Below, one piece after another: positions 1 through 7,969 of a DNA stretch of 64,000 bases (positions within the stretch are counted from its first letter, which is position 1; each line of letters opens with the position of its first letter). The stretch lies in the NCBI RefSeq assembly GCF_900177725.1, contig NZ_FXAT01000001.1, forward strand, positions 1 through 64,000, given 5' to 3'. The DNA comes from Paraburkholderia susongensis (GTDB lineage: Bacteria > Pseudomonadota > Gammaproteobacteria > Burkholderiales > Burkholderiaceae). The notes below the pieces were generated by a model. That model searched no databases. It saw nothing but the letters and a program-made list of their open reading frames with translations, and was not told the DNA's origin. Both the position numbers and the translations under genes were made by a program.

Positions 1-275
1 GACGCGGTGATCACGCCGCGCCCGAGCGCCTCGGCCGGAATATGCGCCATCTTGTTGTACGCGCCGCGCAGCTTGAACGAGAACACCGGCTGGTTGTCCT
101 CGCGCTTCAGGTACACCGGATTGCGCAGCCGCGTCGACAGGTTCGGCGCGTGTTCGAGTTCGGTCTCGCGCGCCACGTCGTAGACGCGCGCGGTCAGGGT
201 CTTTTTCAGGTAGTCGTGGGAAAGCGCGACGCGCTCGGCCGCTGCGGCGGCCACTTCGAGTTCGTTCAACAGCAA
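1..275 (-). CDS. ilvA: Threonine ammonia-lyase, biosynthetic (5' part only)
   Basis: First 91 codons of threonine deaminase, which converts threonine to 2-oxobutanoate as the first committed step to isoleucine. The reading frame continues past the left edge of the window. The translation carries the family pattern around [20 protein letters not shown]; Lys68 in SFKLRG is the expected PLP lysine. I chose TTG at 275 because a GAGGAG Shine-Dalgarno lies six bases upstream and the same frame has a stop a few codons further up, leaving no ATG. The gene is preceded by an isoleucine-rich leader ORF and attenuator on the same strand, which fits an isoleucine-controlled gene. Identity is based on recognisable family sequence; the C-terminal regulatory ACT-like domains are not visible. 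Confidence 0.93.
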   Translation of the reverse strand, partial: MLLNELEVAAAAAERVALSHDYLKKTLTARVYDVARETELEHAPNLSTRLRNPVYLKREDNQPVFSFKLRGAYNKMAHIPAEALGRGVITA

Positions 276-370
276 GGCAGGCTCCTCGGTGGCAACAACG
301 AATCAACTGCGATCGATAGCAACTGATAGCGATCGGCAGCAAGTTCGCCAGGAGGCAGGAAAGCGGACAT

Positions 371-397
371 AAAAAAACCCGCCTCGTGTGGCGGGTT
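371..397 (-). terminator. Attenuator terminator of ilvA leader
   Basis: On the minus strand an 8-bp perfect stem, AACCCGCC/GGCGGGTT with a six-base loop, is followed directly by five further T residues, so it is a textbook intrinsic terminator. It sits between the leader ORF and ilvA. The ten bases ending its 5' side (399 to 390, CTAACCCGCC) can pair with GGTGGGTTAG at 445 to 436, the last codons of the leader ORF, with only one G-U pair. The terminator therefore has a matching antiterminator. Confidence 0.85.
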
Positions 398-435
398 AGT
401 TTGATACTGCGTTTGTCTCTGCGATCCGACGTGCG

Positions 436-498
436 CTAACCCACCATTCGATGAATGATGCTAATAATCAGCGCAATACGGATGTCGAGGCAGTTCAT
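436..498 (-). CDS. ilvA leader peptide (isoleucine-rich, 20 aa)
   Basis: Twenty codons, MNCLDIRIALIISIIHRMVG then TAG. Six are isoleucine, clustered as IRIALIISII, with two leucines and a valine. This is the composition of a ribosome-stalling attenuation peptide for a branched-chain amino acid gene. The stop codon lies inside the segment able to pair with the terminator's 5' arm. Classical logic would follow: a ribosome stalled at the Ile codons leaves that segment free and prevents termination, while a ribosome reaching the stop covers it and termination occurs. No good Shine-Dalgarno is seen, and the candidate promoter places the transcript start close to the ATG, so translation may be nearly leaderless. 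Function is inferred from sequence architecture. Confidence 0.8.
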   Translation of the reverse strand: MNCLDIRIALIISIIHRMVG

Positions 499-505
499 GG
501 AGACG

Positions 506-534
506 ATCTTCGTCGAGTTGGCGGGCTTTGTCAA
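506..534 (-). promoter_or_regulatory. Candidate ilvA leader promoter
   Basis: A perfect TTGACA at 534-529 is followed after 17 bases by GAAGAT (511-506), a weak match to the -10 box. The predicted start would fall next to the leader ATG at 498. The -35 match is strong; the -10 is only half consensus, so the exact start is uncertain. Confidence 0.4.
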
Positions 535-575
535 TCATTGAAGGCCGCGCGTGTTGGGCGCAAATGAAATGTCCG

Positions 576-848
576 GTTCACCGACTGCAGCAGACCGGTG
601 AAGTCAAACGGGCGAAAACACGCGACAAACATCGCAAGAAGCTCGAGCGTGGGCCAGACGATTGCTCGTCACGGCCTGTTCTGCGCGCTGTACACCGATC
701 GCGGCAGCCATCACTTCCATACGCGGCGCAGGCCGGCGGCAAGGTCGACTGGTCCAACCCGACGCAGTTCGGCCGGGCGCTGGCGTAACCAGGTATCGAA
801 CACATCGCGACGTACTCGCCCGAGGCGCGTGGACGCTCGGAGCACCAG
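576..848 (+). pseudogene. Transposase remnant (DDE/rve integrase core, ISNCY-like)
   Basis: Three recognisable pieces of an integrase-core transposase are out of register. TGEVKRAKTRDKHRKK lies in one frame at the start. HGLFCALYTDRGSHHFHT is in a second frame. GGKVDWSNPTQFGRALA, a stop at 786-788, then GIEHIATYSPEARGRSEHQ return to the first frame. In intact relatives the first and second pieces are separated by much more sequence, so there is an internal deletion as well as a frameshift and a stop. It cannot encode a working transposase. It lies between ilvA and the accessory operon and may mark an old insertion border. The family name is from memory of motifs and not a database match. Confidence 0.7.
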
Positions 849-879
849 GAAAATGTCTGGTCGATCACCCGACCACGCT

Positions 880-2322
880 TTAAGTCTCGCGAGCAAGCCG
901 AGCCAGAGCCTTGAGCGCAGATTCGATGCGTGCATCGAACGGCATGCCGTAACTGAGTCGCAGGCAATCGGTAAACTTGTTCGTGTTCGAGAAGATCGAA
1001 CCCGGACAGATCCGAATGCCTTCGCACAACGCGCTTTCGAACAACCTGTCGGCGTTCAGCTCGCCGGGTAAGCGTATCCACACCAGTAGCCCCGCTTCGG
1101 GCCGTGTCACTTCGGTGCCGGCGGGGAAATGCTTGAGTATGGCTTCGACGAACTGCGTGCGCTGCTGTGTCAACAACGCGTTCAACCGTCGCATGTGCCG
1201 GTGGAATGCACTACCGGCCATGAAGTCCGCCACGACCAGTTGCGACATTTCTTCTCGATGGCGCGACACTGCATACATCAGCATTTCGATCTTCTTGTGC
1301 CATTTCCCGCCAATTAGCCATCCAACTCGCAAGCCAGGTGAAAGAGATTTATTGAGCGAGCTGCAATAGATCACATTGCCGCTCTTATCCCATGCCTTAA
1401 CGGGCTTTGAATTCGCCGGACTCGGCAAAAACGCGCCATATGTGTCATCTTCAATTACGGCGATATCATGCTTTTCACATAGCTCGGCCAGCTTCGCTTT
1501 CATCGCATCCGGCATTACGCTGCCGAGCGGATTTTGCACGGATGGCATGCATACGACCGCCTGAATGCTGCCCATGTGCGTAATCGCAAATTCGAGCGCG
1601 TCAACTGATATACCGGTGTGAGGATGCGTGGGAATCTCGATCGCTTTCAAACCGAGAGATTCGATTACCTGAAGTATCCCGAAATAGGTCGGAGATTCGA
1701 TTGCGATCACGTCACCCGGTCCGGCGACCGCCCTTAAGGCAAGCGAAAGTGCCTCGCTGCAACCGTGCGTGACCAGGATCGCATCCGAGTCGACGTGCAT
1801 TCCGCGGCTCACCGAAAAACGCGAGATCGCCTCCTTCAGTTTGCGCACGCCATCCGGTCGCGGGGCGGAATCGTACAAGCTCGACCTCGCGCGGAGGATG
1901 CGCAACATGTTGTCGCGCAACGCAGCGCCTGGATACAGAGCGGGCGCACATACCGCCCCAGCCAGATCGACTTTCAGGGGATTCTGAAGACCCCGGGCGA
2001 GCGTGACCGAAATGCGTTCATGCACTCCGACATAGTCCGCCGGATCGATTCGCTGACCGGTTTCGTGCGCGTCCTTTTCTAGTACTCCTCTCACCCGCGA
2101 TTGTGCTTGCATTGGACCGCGAACGAAATAGCCGACTCGCGGCTTCGCTTCAACATAGCCCAGTTTTTCGAGCACCCGACACGCCTCGACCGCCGTTGAA
2201 ATGGAGACGCGATGCAGAGTCATGATATCTCTCAACGAAGGCATTCTCGCCCCTTCTCCAAGAGAGCCGCTGGTGATGGCTTTCACATAATGTTCTGCAA
2301 TCAACCGATATTTCTTGTCCAC
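880..2322 (-). CDS. MocR-type regulator: GntR winged helix fused to aminotransferase-like domain
   Basis: 480 residues beginning at GTG (2322); a stop in frame just upstream excludes earlier starts. Residues 1-68 are a GntR-type winged helix (RMPSLRDIMTLHRVSISTAVEACRVLEKLGY). Residues about 110-480 form a fold-type I aminotransferase domain with N264 (QNPLG), the EDD at 291-293 and the PLP lysine K325 in SSLNKSLSPGLRVGW. Members of this family (MocR, GabR, PdxR, TauR) usually control a divergent gene set and respond to an amino compound or PLP adduct. Here it is divergent from the nine-gene operon starting at 2842, so it is probably the pathway-specific regulator. The ligand is unknown. Confidence 0.9.
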   Translation of the reverse strand: MDKKYRLIAEHYVKAITSGSLGEGARMPSLRDIMTLHRVSISTAVEACRVLEKLGYVEAKPRVGYFVRGPMQAQSRVRGVLEKDAHETGQRIDPADYVGVHERISVTLARGLQNPLKVDLAGAVCAPALYPGAALRDNMLRILRARSSLYDSAPRPDGVRKLKEAISRFSVSRGMHVDSDAILVTHGCSEALSLALRAVAGPGDVIAIESPTYFGILQVIESLGLKAIEIPTHPHTGISVDALEFAITHMGSIQAVVCMPSVQNPLGSVMPDAMKAKLAELCEKHDIAVIEDDTYGAFLPSPANSKPVKAWDKSGNVIYCSSLNKSLSPGLRVGWLIGGKWHKKIEMLMYAVSRHREEMSQLVVADFMAGSAFHRHMRRLNALLTQQRTQFVEAILKHFPAGTEVTRPEAGLLVWIRLPGELNADRLFESALCEGIRICPGSIFSNTNKFTDCLRLSYGMPFDARIESALKALARLARET

Positions 2323-2841
2323 GTTCTATATCTCAAAATAACAAATGCAGTTCACGCTAACTATACCGGAGCAGCCGTTCAGAATCAGGCACTGTACCTA
2401 TCGATTTTCTAATTTCTTGTGTCTATCAAACAGAAAGAAAAACTACGACCATGATGAACTCATTTGACACAAGGGGAACCAGGATGTGCAAGTCTTTGCA
2501 GAACCCCGCGTGATATGGCCTTCGTTTCTATGCGAGGTACCACGCTGGACAGAATGAACGTCCGAATTCGCCCGCGACGAAGACGCGTTTTCGGATCAGG
2601 CAGTTGCCGCTGCCTGATGCCGCTCGACCGGGTAGGTAGCGCCCTCTTCGTCTAATGGTAGTCAGGTTCTGTACTCGTCGGCACTCTGTTGCTGAGCGGT
2701 CATGGGGTGAGGTTCAAACGCGAGTCGACACGACTGCGTGGAATGCAACGACGCTCGACAAACGCGGCCAGATTGTTCACAACTGCCGAGAGCGGCGCTC
2801 ACAAAAGTTAGAGAACCGAATTGTCTATATCTGGAGGAATT
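2323..2841. promoter_or_regulatory. Divergent control region of the accessory operon
   Basis: 519 bases between the MocR regulator and the aminomutase gene, with no convincing gene. The part next to the regulator is AT-rich (2320-2460) and likely holds its promoter. The only clear structure is a perfect 9-bp inverted repeat at 2595-2618 (atcaggcag, six-base loop, ctgcctgat), placed to be an operator or 5'-UTR hairpin of the operon. A stretch near 2640-2720 looks vaguely tRNA-like but does not fold as one. Confidence 0.5.
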
Positions 2842-4203
2842 TTGGACGCAGAGAAATTCAAAGCCTATAACGCCAAGTCGATTGCCAGTTCTCCGTATTG
2901 GTCGCGTGTTCCGCAGGACGTAAAAGACGCACTCGCATCGGTATCTAAAGTGTTACCGTTCAGAACAAACGAATACGTATTGCGCGAATTGATCGACTGG
3001 GACCGCGTGCCGGACGATCCAGTGTTCCGTCTGACGTTTCCGCACCCCGACATGCTGCCGCCCGAGGACTACCGCAGGCTGTGCCAACTATTGTCGAGTC
3101 CGTCGAGTGAAGCCGCCGCCGCTCAATTTATCGCCATGCTGCGTCACAGGATGAATCCCCATCCGGCCGGGCAGATGACGCACAACGTGCCGACGCTCGA
3201 CGGCCGGCCGCTACCGGGGCTTCAACACAAATACGAAGAGACCGTACTGTTCTTCCCCGCAGCCGGTCAGACCTGTCACGCTTACTGCACCTTTTGTTTC
3301 CGCTGGCCGCAATTCATCGGCTCGGAAAATATGAAGTTCAATACGCGCGAGTCGGCCGAGCTGAGCCAGTATCTCTTGCGCCATCCAGAGGTCACCGATG
3401 TGCTGATCACCGGCGGCGATCCGATGGTGATGAATGCCGAATCGCTAGCCAGTTATATCGAGCCGCTACTGGCGATCCCTCACCTGCAGAACATCCGGAT
3501 CGGAACGAAGTCGGTGTCGTACTGGCCGCAGCGCTTCGTGACCGATAAGGACTCCGATGCGGTTCTGGGTCTATTCGAACGTATCGTCGGTCACGGCAAG
3601 AACCTGTCGATCATGGCGCACTACAACCATCCGGCAGAGCTACGTCCTGAAATCGCCCGGCGCGCTGTGAAACGGATCACTGGAACTGGCGCGACGGTGC
3701 GGATTCAATCACCAATCGTGCGTCACATCAACGATTCGCCCGAATCTTGGCAGGAATTGTGGACGACAGGCGTGCGTCTCGGCGCGATTCCATACTACAT
3801 GTTCGTTGAACGCGACACGGGTCCACAGCGTTATTTTGAGCTACCGCTCGCCGAGACCTACGACATCTTCAAGGCGGCGTATCAAGGCGTGTCCGGGCTG
3901 TCGCGCACGGTGCGTGGACCGTCTATGAGCACGCTATACGGGAAGGTGTTGATCGACGGCGTCGCGACGATCGCGAACGAAAAGGTGTTCGTTCTGCAGT
4001 TCCTGCAGGCGCGCGATCCAGACTGGGTCCGCAAGCCGTTTTTTGCGAAATTCGACCCAGTCGCGGTGTGGTTCGACGATCTCCAGCCGGCTTTCGGCGA
4101 TTCCACTTTCTTCTTCCAGGACAAGGATGAATCGGTGTCGCGAAAACCGATCTATCTGCGCCGCGAAAATCCATCCGAACACCAACTCGTTACTGCGAGC
4201 TAA
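2842..4203 (+). CDS. KamA-family radical SAM protein (lysine 2,3-aminomutase-like)
   Basis: 453 residues. The radical SAM cluster motif is CHAYCTFC (C145, C149, C152), in the KamA-specific setting FPAAGQTCHAYCTFCFRWPQF, followed by the glycine-rich ITGGDP motif for SAM binding. Known family members move an alpha-amino group to the beta carbon using SAM and PLP. The C-terminal region RGPSMSTLYGKVLIDG may hold the PLP lysine, but I cannot confirm it. The start is TTG at 2842, with GGAGGA at 2833-2838, although the spacing of three is short; a TTG at 2821 lacks such a site. It is the first gene of the operon, with the next ATG five bases after its stop. Substrate is unknown; a beta-amino acid precursor is the natural guess. 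Confidence 0.85.
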   Translation: MDAEKFKAYNAKSIASSPYWSRVPQDVKDALASVSKVLPFRTNEYVLRELIDWDRVPDDPVFRLTFPHPDMLPPEDYRRLCQLLSSPSSEAAAAQFIAMLRHRMNPHPAGQMTHNVPTLDGRPLPGLQHKYEETVLFFPAAGQTCHAYCTFCFRWPQFIGSENMKFNTRESAELSQYLLRHPEVTDVLITGGDPMVMNAESLASYIEPLLAIPHLQNIRIGTKSVSYWPQRFVTDKDSDAVLGLFERIVGHGKNLSIMAHYNHPAELRPEIARRAVKRITGTGATVRIQSPIVRHINDSPESWQELWTTGVRLGAIPYYMFVERDTGPQRYFELPLAETYDIFKAAYQGVSGLSRTVRGPSMSTLYGKVLIDGVATIANEKVFVLQFLQARDPDWVRKPFFAKFDPVAVWFDDLQPAFGDSTFFFQDKDESVSRKPIYLRRENPSEHQLVTAS

Positions 4204-4207
4204 CACG

Positions 4208-5281
4208 ATGAATAAATCCGTCCAGGCGGAACTGCTCTATGAGCTCTGCGAAAGAGCCGCGGTCGAACGCGGTCTGAACGAACAGCATGCGATCTGGTTC
4301 GCACAAGGGCTGATCCGCACGTCGCTGATGGGGATCGACACGCACGGCGTGCGGCTGCTGCCGCTCTATCTGCGCGAGCTCGACGAAGGTCGCAGCAACG
4401 TACGTCCGAAAATACAGACGATCCAGCAGTTTCACGGGACAGCGCTCGTCGACGCGGATTCGGCTCTCGGCGTCGTCGCCGGCGCATATGCCGCCAACCT
4501 CGCGAATGAACTCGCACGTGAGTATGGGGTCAGCGTGGTCGCCGTCGCGAATTCGAATCACTTCGGTGCGGCGTCTGTGTACGGCGAGCGGATCGCGTCG
4601 CAAGGGTTGGTCGGTATCGTAACGACGAGCGCCGCCGCGCGGATGGCGCCCTTCAACGCGAAGCGCGCAATGTTCGGCACCAACCCGATCTGCTTCGCCG
4701 CTCCGGCACGCGGCACCGACCTGTACCTTCTCGACATGGCGACGAGCCAGATCTCGTACTCACAGGTCAAGCACTTCCGCCGCAACGGAGTCGAGCTACC
4801 GCCCGGTTGGGCGCTCGACCGCAACGGCCGGCAGGTCAGCGACCCCGCGCTCGTCGAATCGCTCGCGACGCTCGGCGGCTACAAGGGCCAGGGCCTCGCG
4901 ATGATGGTGCAGATCCTCAGTTGCCTGCTGACGTCGATGCCGTTCGATCACCGGCTGTCGCATCTGGATGCCGAACCGTATGACCGTGGTCGCCAGATCG
5001 GCCATTGCCTGATCGCGATCGATCCGGCGCGCTTCGGCTCGCTCGACGACTTCACCGCCGGCGTATCCGAGCTCATGCAGACGATCCGTGAGACGCCCGC
5101 CGTCGACGGCGAGTGCGTGCAGGTCGCCGGCGATCCGCAGAAGGCGTCGATCGCCCGCCGCACTCAGGAAGGTATTCCACTGAACGACGACGAGTTGCAC
5201 GGCCTGTCCCAGGAAGCACAGCGTCTTGGCCTCACCCACATTTTTCCGCGCGACGAAGCGCTGTATAAGGAGTTCGCATGA
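4208..5281 (+). CDS. Ldh_2 family NAD(P)-dependent oxidoreductase (malate/L-lactate dehydrogenase type)
   Basis: 357 residues matching the type-2 malate/L-lactate dehydrogenase family, which also includes ureidoglycolate dehydrogenase and delta1-piperideine-2-carboxylate reductase. Visible motifs are GIDTHGVRLLPLYL (H46, likely catalytic), ANSNHFGAASVYGERIA, the FGTNPICFAAP nucleotide-site segment and GGYKGQGLAMMVQ. The ATG at 4208 follows the aminomutase stop by four bases and has only a weak ribosome site, suggesting translational coupling. Its stop overlaps the next start (ATGA at 5278-5281). The family reduces 2-keto acids or cyclic imines, so it may interconvert keto/hydroxy or imine/amine intermediates in the pathway. 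The exact substrate cannot be told. Confidence 0.88.
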   Translation: MNKSVQAELLYELCERAAVERGLNEQHAIWFAQGLIRTSLMGIDTHGVRLLPLYLRELDEGRSNVRPKIQTIQQFHGTALVDADSALGVVAGAYAANLANELAREYGVSVVAVANSNHFGAASVYGERIASQGLVGIVTTSAAARMAPFNAKRAMFGTNPICFAAPARGTDLYLLDMATSQISYSQVKHFRRNGVELPPGWALDRNGRQVSDPALVESLATLGGYKGQGLAMMVQILSCLLTSMPFDHRLSHLDAEPYDRGRQIGHCLIAIDPARFGSLDDFTAGVSELMQTIRETPAVDGECVQVAGDPQKASIARRTQEGIPLNDDELHGLSQEAQRLGLTHIFPRDEALYKEFA

Positions 5282-6183
5282 CAGGCACCCTAACCGTTCC
5301 GTTCGACCAACGCGAAGGACATATCTGGCTCGACGGAGAGTTCGTCGAATGGAAGGACGCGAAGATCCACGTACTCACACACGGGCTGCACTACGCGAGT
5401 TGTGTGTATGAAGGCGAGCGAGTCTATTCCGGCAACGTGTTCCGGCTGCGCGAGCACACGGACCGCTTGTATCGCTCTGCGCAGATTCTCGACTTCGATA
5501 TACCGTATTCGAAGGACGAACTCGAATCGGCGACAACCAGGCTGATCGAACTGAACGGCATTGTCGACGGCTATGTGCGGCCGGTCGCATGGCGCGGTTC
5601 CGAACAGATCTCGACCTCGGCACGTGCGAGCCGCATCCATGTCGCGCTCGCGTGCTGGAGTTGGCCGAGCTACTTCGATCCTGCAGCGAAGAAGCGCGGT
5701 ATCACGCTCGAAACCGCGTCGTGGCGCCGCCCGCCGCCTTCATCGAGCCCATATCAGGCGAAAGCGTCGAGCCATTACATGATCGCGACGCTGAGCAAGC
5801 ACCACGCGGAAGCGAACGGCTATCAGGATGCGCTGATGCTCGACTGGCGTGGCTGGATCGCCGAAGCGACAAGCGCGAACGTTTTCTTCGCGCGCGATGG
5901 CGAACTGCATACGCCGACGCCCGACTGCTTCCTCGACGGCATCACGCGGCAGACGGTAATCGAACTCGCCCGCGAACAGAATATCAAGGTGGTCGAACGC
6001 GCGATCATGCCCGACGAGTTGGACTCGTTCAAAGAGTGCTTCGTGACCGGCACCGCGGCCGAGGTGTGCCCGGTAAGCCGTATTGATCAGCACGCTTTCA
6101 CGCCGTCGGCGATCACGTTCGATCTGATGAGCGCGTATTCGGACCTCGTACGCAATTTTCAGGGAGCCTCCATCCATGAGTAA
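5278..6183 (+). CDS. Class IV PLP aminotransferase (branched-chain aminotransferase-like)
   Basis: 301 residues, normal length for an IlvE-type fold-type IV transaminase. Motifs include the N-terminal HIWLDGEFVEWKDAKIHVLTHGLHYASCVYEGERVY, PLP lysine K162 in YQAKASSHYM, E196 in GWIAEATSANVFF and the phosphate-binding CFVTGTAAEVCPV. It sits between the oxidoreductase and the Fe/2OG oxygenase, overlapping both (four bases and eight bases), so it belongs to the operon and is unlikely to be the housekeeping ilvE. It probably makes or consumes an amino acid intermediate. D-amino-acid transaminase and aminodeoxychorismate lyase share the fold, but the length and motifs favour a BCAT-like enzyme. Confidence 0.9.
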   Translation: MTGTLTVPFDQREGHIWLDGEFVEWKDAKIHVLTHGLHYASCVYEGERVYSGNVFRLREHTDRLYRSAQILDFDIPYSKDELESATTRLIELNGIVDGYVRPVAWRGSEQISTSARASRIHVALACWSWPSYFDPAAKKRGITLETASWRRPPPSSSPYQAKASSHYMIATLSKHHAEANGYQDALMLDWRGWIAEATSANVFFARDGELHTPTPDCFLDGITRQTVIELAREQNIKVVERAIMPDELDSFKECFVTGTAAEVCPVSRIDQHAFTPSAITFDLMSAYSDLVRNFQGASIHE

Positions 6184-6937
6184 CGCGATTGCTTTCGATA
6201 TGGCCGATACCGCCTCGCTGTTTGACGCGACCTGCGACGAACTGGACCGGCAAGGGTGGACCGTGCTACCGCCGCAGGCGCTCGGCAACGGTGTGAGGGT
6301 TGCACTCGAACGGTTCGGCAAGATCGTTCCGCAGTACAACGGCGAGGACACCTGGGAGGTGAAGGTGAAACCCGGCTTCGAGAAGGTGCCGTATTCGCAG
6401 AGCCGGAACGGCATCGGTCCGCACACCGAAGTACCGGTCGGCTCGCCACCTCCGCGTTACCTTGCGCTGCACTGCCACCGCCAGGCGCGCTGTGGACAGG
6501 GCCATACGCGTCTCGCGGACGGAGTCGCGTTCTGTCGCTCGCTTGACGCGGAGTTGCAGCGATACATCCACGAGGTACCGGTACGGTTCGCCGCCACGCT
6601 GGTGCCCGGCGCGACGTCCCGGCAGACGCTGTCCGTGCCGATCCTGAGCGACGAGAACGGCCGATCGATCTTCCGCTTCAGCTACAACCAGTTCCTTTAC
6701 GGTGACGTGAATCCGTCGGAGGCCGCGTTGAACGACGCATCGGGGCAGTTCGACCCGAACGATCCGCTCGCGCGTCTCGCGACGCTCGCGGCCGCCTATT
6801 TCGAATCGGACGCCGCGCCCGTGCTGATACCGGACGGCCATCTGCTGGTTTGGGACAACCACCGCATGATTCACTCACGGAGCACGTTTTCGGACCACGC
6901 ACGCCATCTGACACGCTACTGGGTGCAATCAAGCTAA
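6176..6937 (+). CDS. TauD/TfdA-like Fe(II)/2-oxoglutarate dioxygenase
   Basis: 253 residues. The facial triad is visible as H83-x-E85 in GIGPHTEVPVGSPPPRYLALHC and a distal H233 in WDNHRMIHSRSTF, with an arginine in RHLTRYWV near the C-terminus for 2-oxoglutarate. Note the acidic ligand is Glu, as in clavaminate-synthase-like members, and not Asp as in TauD. Such enzymes hydroxylate, desaturate or cyclise amino-acid-derived substrates, and one TauD relative makes isonitriles. The ATG at 6176 overlaps the transaminase by eight bases. The substrate is unknown; the position next to an AurF-like oxygenase suggests two successive oxidations of the same scaffold. Confidence 0.85.
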   Translation: MSNAIAFDMADTASLFDATCDELDRQGWTVLPPQALGNGVRVALERFGKIVPQYNGEDTWEVKVKPGFEKVPYSQSRNGIGPHTEVPVGSPPPRYLALHCHRQARCGQGHTRLADGVAFCRSLDAELQRYIHEVPVRFAATLVPGATSRQTLSVPILSDENGRSIFRFSYNQFLYGDVNPSEAALNDASGQFDPNDPLARLATLAAAYFESDAAPVLIPDGHLLVWDNHRMIHSRSTFSDHARHLTRYWVQSS

Positions 6938-6952
6938 TTGAAGGACCGTGCA

Positions 6953-7933
6953 ATGACGAATGCAAACAAGGCGCTGATCGCGCAACTGAACAACGCCTGG
7001 CCCCGCCGCGCAACTGTCTGCGACATGGAGAGATTCCGCGTGGACGGCGAGTTCGACGCCGGCAGGCCGGATTATCCGGTCACGCTCGTGCCGTTCTTCA
7101 CGCACGAAGGCGTCCAGCGGCTCGACGATCCCGTGAAGCAGGACATTCTCACATGGGGCTGGATCGGCTATAACCGCCGCACGGTCGCAGCCGAAGACCA
7201 TGTGGTGAATCCGGCGCTGAACTATCTGGCAAGCGACATCCTGCCCGGCGAAGACTGGATCTTCACCGAATCGATCCGGCAGACTCTGATCGATGAGCAC
7301 TATCACACGCTGATGCACCTGAACGCGATCCAGCGTACGCGACGCCAGCGTCGGATCGACGTCGACATGGAGCTGCCCATGTCGGTCACCTACCGCGAAC
7401 TCGAGAAGCTGAAGCAGCAACTAGTCGAGCCTTGGGAAAAGCAGCTCGCGGCGGTCGCGTTCGCGACGGTCGCGGAGATCAGCGTCAACGCTTTCCTTGA
7501 CATCCTCGCCGACGACCAGACGATCCAGCCACAGAATCGCAGCGTCGCGCAGTTGCACAACCGCGACGAGTACGCGCACAGCAAGACGCTCGGTGAGATC
7601 GGCAAGGTCGTATTCCATCGTCTTACGCCAAGTCAGAAGACTTTTTTCGTCACTACGCTGCCGGTCGCGCTGCGCGCGTTCGTCGCGCAGGACTTCTCGA
7701 TGTGGGAAGCGATTCTGCGGCAATTGAATGTGCCGAACGCGGCCAACATCATTCGGGACTGCCAGCAATCCGGCAAGGGAAGCGCGCTGACCCGCGATTA
7801 CAGCGGGTTGCGCCGGCTCGCGGACGAGCTCGGCATTCTCTGCGAACTGGACTTCGATTTCAGCGACAGCACGACGAGCACGGGCCGTGCGACAACCGCC
7901 GCGAACACTGTAGCCGCACAACACGCGCATTGA
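6953..7933 (+). CDS. AurF-like diiron oxygenase
   Basis: 326 residues starting at ATG 6953, chosen over an upstream TTG (6938) because GAAGGA sits seven bases before it. All seven ligands expected from AurF (p-aminobenzoate N-oxygenase) appear with the right spacing: E81, E115 and H118 (DEHYH), E175 (VAEIS), H202, E206 and H209 (HNRDEYAH). AurF-family enzymes oxidise amines to hydroxylamine, nitroso or nitro groups. Relatives occur in clusters for N-oxidised products such as fragin/valdiazen and mangotoxin. Here it is the fifth gene of the operon and probably N-oxygenates an amino-acid-derived amine, though C-hydroxylation is also known in the family. Confidence 0.87.
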   Translation: MTNANKALIAQLNNAWPRRATVCDMERFRVDGEFDAGRPDYPVTLVPFFTHEGVQRLDDPVKQDILTWGWIGYNRRTVAAEDHVVNPALNYLASDILPGEDWIFTESIRQTLIDEHYHTLMHLNAIQRTRRQRRIDVDMELPMSVTYRELEKLKQQLVEPWEKQLAAVAFATVAEISVNAFLDILADDQTIQPQNRSVAQLHNRDEYAHSKTLGEIGKVVFHRLTPSQKTFFVTTLPVALRAFVAQDFSMWEAILRQLNVPNAANIIRDCQQSGKGSALTRDYSGLRRLADELGILCELDFDFSDSTTSTGRATTAANTVAAQHAH

Positions 7934-7969
7934 CACCAGCATCGCCCAATCTCTTTCGGAAATCTATAC

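Noticed and set aside
2636..2715. tRNA-like sequence (CTTCGTCTAATGGTAG ... GGTTCAAACGCG)
   Set aside because: The D-arm-like and T-loop-like pieces do not fit a cloverleaf: no matching acceptor stem, no usable anticodon arm.
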